Assembly: GCA_013350335.1 (NCBI GenBank)
Contig: CM023539.1
Span: 46,238,631 to 46,302,630 of the forward strand
Direction of reading: 5' to 3'
Source: Chimonanthus salicifolius
Taxonomy: Eukaryota > Streptophyta > Magnoliopsida > Laurales > Calycanthaceae
DNA length: 64,000 nucleotides
Position numbers and translations under genes: made by a program. The notes under the pieces are model-generated. The model was not told where the DNA came from. It was given only the letters and a program-made list of their open reading frames with translations, and did no database searches. Positions 51,975 through 62,829 of the stretch are shown here, one piece after another (position 1 is the stretch's first letter; each line of letters opens with the position of its first letter).

Positions 51975-52431
51975 TATATGAATTGCAGTAAAAGATACAT
52001 ATTACTATGAGATACTCATACTATATGTTTCCTCATATTCGTTTTCTATTTTTTAAAATTTAATACATTTTCTAAATTTTAGGACATACTTTATTTGTAA
52101 CAAGATTAAAGGCTATCAAGAGTCTAATTCTCCATAAAAGGACATTTTTTAACAAAAATATATTCTCAGTAGGATTTCCATTTTTTGTATTTTTTATATT
52201 CTCTATATTTTTTGGAAAAAGAAATTTAAAAAAGAAAGAAAGGCATATTGTCTCGGCATTTTATAATTAATATGGTATGTATTGCTGCTGATAAGTATCG
52301 ATCAAGTAAATTTTTGACCCCTACTCTGAACAAACCCATCAACCCAATTTGAATTGGATTTAAAAATTAAACTTTTATTAAAGTATATTAACTTATTCAA
52401 TGACTAAATAAATTCAAATCAAAATCACTTA
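51975..52431. other. AT-rich intergenic DNA
   Basis: No frame, repeat end or RNA gene recognised. Confidence 0.4.
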
Positions 52432-52439
52432 GTTAAAAG

Positions 52440-52690
52440 CAGGGGTGCAAATAACGCCCCGGCCGATAATTCGGCCGATATGCAAATATCGGCCAATATG
52501 CATATTGGCCGAATTATCGGCCAATATGATTCTCTCTCCTCTTTTCTTTTTTTTGTAAATATCGGTATTATTTTATTATTTTATTTTTTCTGCATTAAAA
52601 AATATTAAAAAACCAAAAAAGAAATTGTTTTAAAAAAAAATTGAAAACGTAAATATCGACTGATATCTGCCGATATTTTGACTCGGACCC
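52440..52690. mobile_element. TATCGGCCGATA-family element, diverged copy
   Basis: Starts CAGGGGTGCAAATAACG and has several CGGCCGATA palindromes. Its 'ctctctcctcttttcttttttt' tract is the reverse complement of the A-rich tract in the 40494 copy, so it is inverted relative to it. The right end and target duplication are not clear. Confidence 0.5.
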
Positions 52691-52719
52691 ATCACCTTTT
52701 TGAGTTAAGGGTTTAGGGT

Positions 52720-53045
52720 TTTAAGGGTGACACTTGGGTTGCGTTTTAACCAGACCCACATGACCCGATCCTAGAAATCAGTGGGTTTGGGTTATGTATT
52801 TATATATTTCGAGTTGGGTCGGGTTGGAAATATGAAAGACCGCATGAAATTTGGGTCGAGTTGGATTGAGAAATTTAAAATCAACTGACTCACGTGCACC
52901 AAGTTATAAAACACTACTTGAGTTGACTCGGATAAGAAATTTGGGTCTGATCGGATTGAGAGATTCGGGTCAGCAATTCGAATTGAGTTGAGAGATTCGG
53001 GTCAGCAATTCGGATCGAGTTGAGTCGGATTCAATAATTTTTTAC
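52720..53045. repeat. GGGTCGGGT-type repeat, diverged
   Basis: Many GGGTC/GACCC units (for example 'gagttgggtcgggttgg' near 52812 and 'gagattcgggtcagcaattcg' twice, near 52962 and 52990). Related to the elements at 5377 and 56033, but ends are not defined. Confidence 0.55.
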
Positions 53046-53085
53046 ATGAATTAAATATGGTGCAATCCAACATGAAATTGGGAAA

Positions 53086-53290
53086 CAGGGGTCTAAATAT
53101 CGGCCGATACGGATATGATACGGTTTTAAAACCTTATCATATCGGCCGATATAATTCGTATCGGCCGATATGCCGATATTCAAACCGCATCATATCGGCC
53201 GATATCGGTAGTTTTTTATATAAAAAAAAATAAGGAGAGAGAATTTAATCAGCCAAATATCGGGGATACCAATTTTTTCAACTCCGGCTG
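53086..53290. mobile_element. TATCGGCCGATA-family element
   Basis: Starts CAGGGGTCTAAATATCGG, has repeated TATCGGCCGATA palindromes, then an A9-TAAGGAGAGAG tract in the same order as the 40494 copy. It probably ends near 53290 in a worn ...CTCCGGCTG. No matching target duplication seen. Confidence 0.55.
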
Positions 53291-55690
53291 AGAAATGATA
53301 TATTAGATTGGGTGAAAATAAAGTGGAAGGAACGAAGCACGGGGAGGAGGACATGGATTGAAAACTAAATTGGCTAAATATGTGGATTCCTTGGGCCCAT
53401 TAAGGACTGTAGCCTGCTGGGAGGATTTCTTCCCTTTTTCTTGAATGATGCCAGTCTACATGTCCTTTCACCAATAACCCAATTACACATCATCTCTCTA
53501 ACTTGACAAATTTGTGGAAAGAATGAGCTTTACAACCCAAGTCAGCCTCCTATTATTAGGTAATAATCAATGCTTTCCACATGGTCATTCTCTTCCAAGA
53601 GATTTGCCACATGTCAGACATTGATCCTAACTTGGGCCTAAATTTCAGTATTGCTCTGCGATTGTTTTGGGCATGTGCGCATGTTTCTGATCCAATGATT
53701 CACATCTGGAGAAATATGGGTTCACTGCAACAGACTCAATACTGGTTCAACATAATTCCATCGACTCAATTTAGAGAAAAATAAATAAATAACTAGATTT
53801 TATTTAAATATAAGAATAATAACTTATCAGTTCAAGTTAACCCATTAAATTATAGTTTCATTTCAAATTAGAGTATCACAAATGCAAGATCAAACTGACG
53901 TGACTTAACCCACTGAGTGATTCTTACTTCTAGCCCATTCAAAATCAAAATAAGGTTCACTCAAGCTGTATCCACTCAACCCGTTGCCACTGTAACCCTG
54001 AATATAAAAGATGTATGATGAGTGATCTGTGATGCAGCGCCCTTTCACTAAAGTTTAATAGTTCATAAAAAAAATTTGAGTGAGAGTAAGTTAATTTGTA
54101 GAATTTTTACAGTTGTGCGAGTCATGAAGTTGTGTTGATTTTTACTAAGTTGAATGAAAAAACCCATTCGAATTACATGACTCAATAAAATTTTAAATTG
54201 AGTTTAAATTTGGATGGTTTAAGCTATGCTCTCAGCAAACCACATAACCTGTCCGTGATTAAGAAATAAGAATACAAACCATTTTATTGAGAATAATAAT
54301 TATCATTTTCATACACAGGTCACGGGAGCGAGTAAAAGGGCGATGACCATTGCACCTCTTTCCCATCCAATGCTCCGACATCAGCTAGAGGAGCATCATC
54401 CAACGTTAAAAACCCACCACCACATGGCAACTCTCTACTAAGAAAAATCAATAAAATGAGCAAATCAGCTCTCATCTCAGCAGTTGCAAGCAGAAAAAAT
54501 GAACAAAAATCATTGAGCAGCGGAAAGACAGAAAGGACAAAGCTTGGGTAAGTTACTTCACCTTCTTTACGTTATTTCATCTAAATCTGGTCTTCTTCCT
54601 CCCATCCCCTTCTTGTTTTGATTAACTGTTCGATTCAACTTTCCTCAAACAAAAGATAACGTCCAATTCAATGGTCTTTTTTGTTTGTAAGTACTCTCTC
54701 TGATCCATCTCAACTGAAGTTTTCGATGAAACTCCTTTCCTTGAATTGATTTCTTCACTTTCTTTGCTTTGCATGTAAACGAGGAATTTAAAATCTGGGT
54801 TCTATATTATCTCAAGAAAGTTCTTGTCTGACATTCTGTGGAAAGAGTGGCAGAATGAGTTTTATGGATTAACTTATGATGTCTTAAAACTTTACGTGCC
54901 AATATATATTGTAAAGAAATGTCTGATACCTTTTTAGAAGGACAGGCAATTCAGAGAAGTAATTTGTCACTTCAGAAAAAAACGTTGTAGTATTTCTACG
55001 TGGAAAGTAATAACGTATTCTATCTTTCCAATTTTTTTTTTAGAATGTATGTTGATGTAATCCAATCCAGAAGAAATGGGCTTGTTCTAATATTGTACCT
55101 GTCAATTCTTTCAGATAAGATCATACTGGGAAGTTCTAATAAGCCATTTTGAAACAAAAATAAATTCTCTGCTTTTTTTTAATTTCAATTATTTTCCATG
55201 ATCGTTGATGGAGAATAAACAAAGCATTGAACTGAAAAAACAAAAAACTCTTGGATAAATGAAAAATAATAATTACTTAGGTTTCTTTACCGCAGCAATT
55301 GGTGAAAAAAGGAGACGAAGAGCAATGCATGCAGGTGAAAAGCATTCAGGCCATGGCTGTGTTTGTGCTCAAATAAGTATTGTGCAAAATCAATTTCAAT
55401 CATTTATAAAAAGACACAAAATTTTTATAAGAAGATTTGAAATTTTATGTGGTTCGGCCAAAATTTATGTCCATTTGTAATCAGAAAAATTCTATTAATT
55501 TCAAAAGAGATTGTTCCTGCAATTCTCTCTCTTTTTCTCCTCTCTATTTTTCTCTCTTCCTCGCACAGCCGAATCTCTTGCAGTTTTCTGTTTTTTTCCC
55601 TCGTACTTTTTACAACCGTTTCCAACAAAGAAAGAAAAAAACTTCTACAGAAAAAAGAAACTGCCAAGAAATTCCAAAAATTAATGGCCT
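53291..55690. other. Region upstream of the CONSTANS-like gene, possible 5' leader
   Basis: No coding gene recognised. Around 54480-54550 the DNA looks transcribed (purine-rich, then AAAGCTTGG|GTAAGTT, a good donor). If this is the first untranslated exon of the CONSTANS-like gene, its leader intron would exceed 5 kb and hold all the repeats at 55.7-59.5 kb. That is speculative; only transcript data would show it. Confidence 0.25.
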
Positions 55691-55994
55691 GCAAATCACG
55701 CCCATTGTTGGATTCGTTTGCTCGATTTAAGCCCCTTAATTTTCGGAATTTTTTAGCAGTTTTATTTTTCTCTTTTTCTTTTTACAAACTTTCCCGGTAA
55801 AAAAAGAAAAAACTGGTAAAAAATTAATGGCTTGCAAATGCGCCCATTGTTGGATTCGTTTGCTCGATTTGAGTCCCTTAGTTTTCGGAATTTTTTAGCA
55901 GTTTCTTTTTTTCTCTTTTTCTTTTTACAACCGTATCCGGTAAGAAAAGAAAAAACTGCTAAAAAATTCCGAAAACTAAGGGACTCAAATCGAG
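55691..55994. repeat. Tandem copies ending in a 42-bp perfect hairpin
   Basis: The 42-base arm 55863-55904 is the exact reverse complement of 55953-55994, with a 48-base loop; weaker pairing extends into the loop (T-rich against A-rich). A related unit at about 55690-55800 repeats 'gcccattgttggattcgtttgctcgattt' and 'ttcggaattttttagcagttt', so the left arm is also part of a direct repeat. Confidence 0.85.
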
Positions 55995-56032
55995 GCTGTG
56001 AATCCAACAACAAGAGCATCAAACGGTGGAAG

Positions 56033-56392
56033 TAGGGCTGCAACTCGGGTCGGGTTTTGACCCGACCTGAGAAATCATACGGGTCCAGTCGAGAATTTAG
56101 GATCAGCGGGTCGGGTCGATTGAGAAGATAAAAACCCACATGGAATTCGGATCGGGTCGGTTGAAGATTTTACAAGTTAACCCGATCTACCTCGACCCCG
56201 ACCCGGTTAAAATGGATTCAGAATGTGGGTCGGGTCAGAATTCGGTTTGATTCGAGTTAAAATTCGGGTCGGGTCGGGTTGTAAAGTTCAAGTTGGGAAT
56301 TGGGGTCGAGTCGAGTCAGATTCTATATATATCTACTCGGGTCTAGTTGGGTTTTAAGGAACCCGACCCGCCCGACCCGAGTTGCAACCCTA
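56033..56392. mobile_element. Non-autonomous hAT-type element, 360 bp, GGGTCGGGT family
   Basis: The left end is TAGGGCTGCAACTCGGGT. The right end read inward is TAGGGTTGCAACTCGGGT, 17 of 18 matching. The 8-bp flanks are ggtggaag (56025-56032) and ggtggaaa (56393-56400). The interior is built of GGGTCGGGT-like units. No coding sequence. Confidence 0.82.
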
Positions 56393-56550
56393 GGTGGAAA
56401 ATTGAATTGGATGATAGAATTTCCAGCAGAGGTTTTTATGGCTGTGATCTATCAACAAAGGTTGATATAAAAATTGATGACTGAGATCACCATTCGGCTC
56501 TAAAACCATATCAATTTTTGAGAGCAAATATAAGTTCTTATTGTTAAGCT

Positions 56551-57066
56551 TGTTAGGATGGGGTATCCAATCTAAAAGACTGGCCTGTTAACTAGAGCGA
56601 CCCAAGTCCTATATAAGCCCTTAGGTTTCCTCTTTAATTCGTTCGACTATCCAACAATTCCCTCCTTGAATGAGGCTCTCTGGTTAATAGAACGTCGCCA
56701 TCCATCTCACCTAGTTAGGAGATCCCTGAGTCCACATGCAGTAATTTGGTAACCTGGTCTGGTACCACTTGTTAGGATTGGGTATCCATCCCAAAAGACT
56801 AGTTTATTAGGTCTAGTAACCAAATCGAAACAAGTAGTATCAGACTTAGGTCCCCAAGCCACCACATGTGGACCCAGGGATCCCCTAACTGGATGAGATG
56901 GCTGGCAATGTTCTATCTGCCGAAGAGCCTTATTCGAAGAGGGAATTGTTGGACAATCAAATGAGTCCCACATTAGTTGTTAAGGAGAAAATCTAAAGAC
57001 ATATATAGGACTTATATTACTCCACTTCATGGACTAGTCTTTTGAGAAGAAAACTTAGACCTAACA
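56551..57066. mobile_element. TRIM with LTRs in inverted orientation
   Basis: The left LTR (56551-56656) is in minus orientation: TGTTAGGATGGGGTATCC is the reverse complement of an LTR end, and the Pro-rich-strand 'ccctcctt' beside it is a reversed polypurine tract. A second partial minus LTR end begins at 56770, next to a reversed primer site (ggtacca, 56761-56767). The right LTR (56947-57066) is in plus orientation, after a plus primer-like site AGTAGTATCAGAC (56834-56846) and polypurine GAAGAGGGAA (56936-56945). The outer flanks are aagct and aagca, 4 of 5 matching. It looks like a head-to-head recombinant of two TRIMs. Confidence 0.65.
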
Positions 57067-59058
57067 AAGCATACAATCAATGTGAATATATGAATTTGCA
57101 TGTCTAATTAGGTTCCTAAGGCGATATCATCGTGGGTGACAGAATTCAAATACTTGGGTTCCAGTTAGAACCCATGCTTTCTCACACTACTGTGTCCCAT
57201 GAATTGAATTTTTACCCAGTTTAAACTCATTTAGAGTCAATTTCACAATTGAATTTAAATCCATTCAAAACTGTCCATTTTCTTTTTGTTGATTTAGAGA
57301 CTTTTGAAATTTAATGAAGTTATTTTTATGAGAAAAAATATTTTTCAAAGTGAATCCCACCTTAACCCCCTGAACACAACTCATCTGGGCCACACTAGCC
57401 CATCTGCGCATGCATGATATCCCCATATAAACCTGGTTCTTTGCCTGTCATATCTTACATATATGGATCCTCTAGAAGTTTGAACTTCTATAGAGCATCT
57501 AAAACACATTCTCTTAATGTCTTTAAAGACCAACAAGAAAAAGTATTTTATAGAAGTCTTATTCTAAAGAATTTGAACTCTATTATTAGCTTTAACTACA
57601 AGAAATATATTCATCAATTCCTTCTTTTACATGGGAGGGGCAGGAAACATGCCCATACGAAACCCAGAATATAAAATAATAAATATTTTTCAATATTCTC
57701 AAAAAAAAAAAATTGAACGTGAGGGTATATTCTCAAAGTTATTTAAAAATAATAGATACAAAGATAAAAACTACAATTGCATATTTTTATATGGTGAATA
57801 AACATTCTAAAATATTTCTTCATAATTATTCACAAATGAAATTAACAGTTTTAATGATGATAAATTGTTTATGTATAGTCGTAAGAACAAAATAAGTTAA
57901 TTATCAAAAAGTTGAAAGTATGAATTAAAAACTTGAAAAAAGTCAGATAAGTTAGTTTGATTTGAAGAAAATTTTAATTAATAAATTTTACTGAATTTCT
58001 TCAAGTAGAGTCTAAAAATTTAACTGAATTATTCAACTCAATAAAATTTAAAATCAAATTCAAATTTGTAAATATTTATATTTGAAAATTAAATCCATGA
58101 TAAAAACAAAGAAATATTTAAGAAAAAGATATTTAGTCAAAATAAATAAATAAATGCCATATCAATTATATGAGCATTCCATAATATGAAGATCAAAATT
58201 GTCAAAATAAGGATTTGATTTGTATTTGGCATGTATGATGGTTTAAAATTAACAAAATGTACACTAGTCCACATCAATTTAGTCAGTGCTTGATTATATA
58301 AGTAACATAATGTTAGTTGCTTTGAATGTTGGGTGACTACAAAATGATAGATAGATAAATTAATGATGGTAAAATCACTCATGTTAAGACAGATATTTAG
58401 AGAAATAATTAATAATAAATACATAATTTAGAAGAGAATTTCTTGTGTACATTCAAAAGTATATACTTAAATTGTTGATTGTATCTTTTTTAATTAAAAA
58501 AATACTTTTAGGATACATTTGCAGGAGACCAATAAAAACCCATATTATAACAAAAATGAATAAAATAAAGTAGGGACATGAGATATCACCGTGTAAGAGT
58601 AGATGCTACACTTAATCTTAAGTTAGACCTTTTTATACTCTCAAATTAATACAGTAAATTATAAATAATTGGTTTTTCAAAAACTAGTTAAGACTTAAGG
58701 ACAACAACTTAAGTTTAACATTCTTTATTTTGTTATTAATAATTTTAAAATCTTAATATTTTTCAAATGTGTGGTAAAAGTCCTATGTGTCATCTATTTT
58801 TTTAATCAAACAACTTGATAATACCCACCTCTTGATCCTTAATTGAGGAATGTTCTTGAAGAAATGTTGTGAAAATTCAATAGAGAAATTTCTGATTTTT
58901 GTGTCGAAATAGGTCATGGCTTCTGTATAATACAGCATCTTTCCTCTTTGAAATAAGTTCTCAGAACTCCAACATAATTTTGCCAAGCCGCACGCTGAAT
59001 TATCATATGTACTTGACCAAATCTTAGGGCTACCAGGTTAATGCTCATAACGCAACTC
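57067..59058. other. AT-rich intergenic or intronic DNA
   Basis: No gene. Small open frames near 57414, 58137 and 58914 have no recognised motif. Could lie within the putative long leader intron of the downstream gene. Confidence 0.35.
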
Positions 59059-59063
59059 GTTAC

Positions 59064-59472
59064 TGTTGGGGTTGGCCGCTGCGAATGAGTCCCACATTGG
59101 AAGTTTAGAGAGAGATCTAGAGATTCGTAAAGGACTTGGATCACTCCATCGAAAAGGCTAATCTTTGGGTTGGATATCCAGTCATAACAAGTGATATCAG
59201 AGCTAGGTCTCAGGCTACTTCATTTAGGCTCAGGAGCTCCCCTAGGCAGACGGGATGGCTGAACTCGTTCAAGGGGGAGATTGTTGGGGCTGACAGTGAA
59301 CGAGTCTTACATTAGAAATGTTGAGAGATATCTAGAGATTTATTGTTAGAGCTCGCTGTGAAACGAGTCTAACATTATTATAAATGTAAATGAATATCTA
59401 GAGATTTATAAAGAACTTGAGTCACTTCCCTTAATAAACTAGTCTTTTGGGCTGGATATCCAAGTCCTAACA
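59064..59472 (+). mobile_element. TRIM retroelement with partly duplicated 3' LTR
   Basis: 5' LTR 59064-59189 begins TGTTGGGGTTGG and ends TCATAACA. Two bases later is TGATATCAGAGC (59192-59203), a primer site for initiator tRNA-Met with one mismatch. The short internal region ends in the polypurine AAGGGGGAGA (59271-59280). The 3' LTR starts at 59282 (TGTTGGGGCTGA), restarts at about 59343 with a second LTR beginning, and ends CTAACA at 59472. Flanks are gttac and gtcac, 4 of 5 matching. No coding capacity. Confidence 0.8.
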
Positions 59473-60070
59473 GTCACACTAGTCTTTTTGGCTAGATACT
59501 CAGGTCCTAGCAGTCACCTTACTTAGTGATGTCAATTCAGATGAATCAGCACTGAATTTACTCACTGATTGATGGATTAGATAATATATTGTTTTTGTTA
59601 TTGAGGAAGTTAGATGTGAGGATTTCGAGGATTAAATTCAGATATCTCTATTGTCGGACCTTTATTTCATTCATAACTGGTTGTAGTTAGTCTTTTGAAT
59701 AACTTTCCTGTTTCAAGTGCCGAATTTTGGATTGTAGTTTGCTGTTTTCCTTTTTCAGTAGAAAGTATCTAAGCACTTTCTTTCTTTTTTCTTTTCTTTG
59801 TAGCTTCATTATGATGAATAATCAGGAGCATCAGTGAGTTCAATTGACCCTGGCAACGACGCTGTAGCTTCATTCTTGAATAGAAAATGAGCGTGTTTTC
59901 TACCTTTAAGCTCGCTTGAACTTCAAGTTTGTAAATTTCCTCTTAGTTGAAGTTCTCCAATTGGCATAATTCAATCATTTGGATAGCCCCACTTTGTTGA
60001 TTATCAAGAAGCAATTTCAAGGCAGAGGTGGTTGTCAGACTAACATACTTCTTCTTTGCATCCACCTATT
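59473..60070. promoter_or_regulatory. Leader or promoter of the CONSTANS-like gene
   Basis: Begins with a repeated 40-base scrap of the TRIM end. The later part (59760-60070) is likely 5' UTR; the pyrimidine-rich 'cttttctttgtag' near 59802 could be an acceptor of a leader intron. Not provable here. Confidence 0.3.
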
Positions 60071-62091
60071 ATGATGGATCCTTTGTGTGACTTCTGTGGA
60101 TTGCATAGAGCAGTGGTTTTTTGCAGATCAGACACTGCCCGCCTTTGCCTTTCATGCGACAGCTACGTCCATTCAGCAAATGTTCTAGCCCGGCGTCATC
60201 TACGAGCACTTGTATGCGATCGATGTGGTTCACAACCCAGCATTGTCCGCTGCTTAGAAGATAAGGTTTCTCTGTGTCAGAATTGTGATTGGCATGGTTG
60301 TTTAAGCATAGGATTGGGACATCGGCGGCAGACTCTGAACTGTTACTCGGGTTGCCCCTCTTTGGCAGAACTCTCCAGGTTTTGGCCTTGTGTCTCTGAT
60401 ACATCATCTCAGAGCGAGGTAGATAGTAACTGGGGACCAAGGACAATGAGTACAAACGTGAATGTTAATAATTGTTGGGAACAAGTGGAAAATGGTAGCT
60501 CTGTTTCAATAACAGAAACCAGGAGGTTGGGCGGGTTGGACTCTACTGCGAAGTTGGAATCTTGGATGGCTTCATCTTCCACAATACCGAAACCGAATCC
60601 TGCTACTTATGGTGGAGATAATCACCCAGTAGTTTTCAAGGAAGAGAACATTTCCAAGGTGATTATCTAAACACCATCCAAAAATTGTTGGCAGTACAAC
60701 ACGTTTGAGTTGAGTATCACCAGTTTGTTGTTAGGTAGCTGAGGAACTACAAGTACAATGCTCAAGTTTGATATGAGTTTCTCTTCTCCATAATCAAAGG
60801 TTTTAATTATTTTGATGTGCAGGTGGGCTGTCCTTCACTGAAAGATCTTCAAATATGCGATGATGAAGATATTTGTGGAGGTTTCAATGTGGATGATGAT
60901 GTTGAGATATTTGGTTTCTCTCATAGTCATTCAAGATATCGTTATGGAGATGTAGGAATGGACTGCTTATTCATGGACAAGAACTTCCTAGTTGCTGATT
61001 CGGATGTTCCCAATGAAAATGTCTTAGAGGTCAGCTGTAATACTAAGTTTTGTTCTCTCAGTAACACAGGTTTTGGAGGACACTTTATCCTCAACAATGT
61101 TATTGTGTAGTTCCCACAAAAAGCTAAGGGGGCCAAATTCCAAAAGGTTTTTGTTGCCTTTGTTGCTCAAACAAGGAATCTATTCAGCATCTTTTCCTCC
61201 ATTTCCTCTGTTTCCTTTCAAGATCATGCAAAGATGGAGTTTGGGACCTTTCCAATAAGCAGTGAATGTAAGGACTTCCCTAATTGATACATGGGTGTCA
61301 ATCATGTGCTTGATGTCACTGTTGGGGTGACAATTTTTAAGAAGGAAAGTTTGGTGGTTTAGTGATAAGTAGCAGAGATGCATACAATGTTAGAAAAGAG
61401 CCAGCTACATCTTAGATCACTATTGAATTACAAATATATTGATGCTGACCTTTTGTTTTTCCTCAGGGATCCTCTTCAGGGCAATATGATTCGACATCTC
61501 TTCGATCTTTACATGTTGGAACTACTGATGTAATAAAAGCAATTTCTGGTGGTTCAGATCAAGTGCTGTTAAATCCAAGTGGCAATATGAACATGAAACT
61601 TGGTTTCCCTTCTGGACAAGTTCATTCGAGTATGTCGCTTTCAGTATCCAATCTCACTGGAGAAAGTAATACAGCTGATTATCAAGACTGTGGAGTATCA
61701 CCTACGTTTCTCACAGGTGAATCACCATGGGATTCAAATTTAGATAGTATTTGCCCACAGACCAGGGACAAGGCAAAGATGAGATACAATGAGAAAAAGA
61801 AAACTCGGATGTAAGTAGTTTATACTATATGTTTGTTAAATTTCATCTTAACTGAATATCATTCTTTTTTTTCTAGATAGTTTCTTTGAAATGATACTTC
61901 CTTCTTGAATCATTTTACAGTGCTACAATTTTTTACTGGTTTCCATTTGAAAGAATCATAAAGATAAATTTTGCTACTAGTCAACATATGTATAGTTTTG
62001 ATAGATTACTGCATATTCATGACATTGAATTATCATACTGACAGAGGAACCCTAAAATTGATGAAACAAGTTAAATTCTATGCCATCTTAC

Positions 62092-62132
<41 letters not shown>

Positions 62133-62829
62133 AGAATGCTTCTTTGGTTCTTTATTTAATTCCTTTACTTCCTTATTGATGAGCTTCTAGACAATTTCTC
62201 TGCATTGTTTCTTGACATCATAATTCATCTTCCTATGTATTGTAGGGACAAGTGATGTTAGTTATTCTCCTATTTCAACACAAATAAATAAATAAGCTTC
62301 TTCTAGAACTAGTGAAGTAAATGCTGTGTTTCCAGCTTAAAGCTTTGTAAGGTGCTTGATATTAATGGTTTCCACATTCAAACGACATCTTATACATTTT
62401 TCTATGTTGGCATCTTGTTATGGTTTTGAAGACTATGATATCTTGCAATTTCTGCTCATGTAACTTATAACAGTTTATTGGGTGCATGGGGAGATGGGGC
62501 TTTCTTCTTGTATCTTACTTTGGCGGTGGAGTATTGTACACACAGCGTTATTTCTGATTCTCAGTTGTTTTTTTCCTGTGAACCTTTTATTACTCTCCTA
62601 TAGTTGGCTCCATCTCATTTGCATCATCTACGTAGATTAATGAAAGTATTTGTCACTGATTAAAAAATAAAACTTATGACAGCTTATTACACACCATTTC
62701 AGGTTTGGAAAGCAAATACGATATGCTTCTCGTAAAATGAGAGCAGATACCAGGAAGCGTGAGAAGGGTAGGTTTGTGAAGACTGGTGAGGCTTATGATT
62801 ATGATCCTTTAGTGGCCAAAAATTGCTGA
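60071..62829 (+). CDS. CONSTANS-LIKE 9/10-type B-box/CCT protein, 421 aa
   Basis: Four exons, 60071-60658, 60823-61029, 61467-61810 and 62703-62829, total 1266 bp in frame with GT/AG borders. Two N-terminal B-boxes: the first has [14 protein letters not shown] and ARRHLR; the second has [17 protein letters not shown] and GHRRQ. The middle is acidic and Ser/Asn-rich ([19 protein letters not shown]). The C-terminal CCT domain is split over exons 3 and 4: RYNEKKKTR, then [14 protein letters not shown] and KGRFVK. The exon 2/3 join (VLE-GSSSGQ) fits the family. The domain set, length and acidic motif point to the COL9/COL10 group (BBX7/8-like) of nuclear transcription regulators; COL9 delays flowering in Arabidopsis. 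The start is the first of two ATGs (MMDPLC). An alternative donor at 61073 would break the frame and is not favoured. Confidence 0.93.
62092..62132. repeat. (TA)n(GA)n compound microsatellite
   Basis: About 12 TA units followed by about 8 GA units in the last intron of the CONSTANS-like gene. Confidence 0.9.

Noticed and set aside
55425..56139. Several 67-125-aa frames rich in Phe, Lys and Arg
   Set aside because: They come from the hairpin repeat and the GGGTCGGGT element; frames on both strands mirror each other.
58783..59144. Overlapping minus-strand small frames with protein-like wording
   Set aside because: No recognisable family, two frames overlap, and the right part is inside the TRIM LTR.
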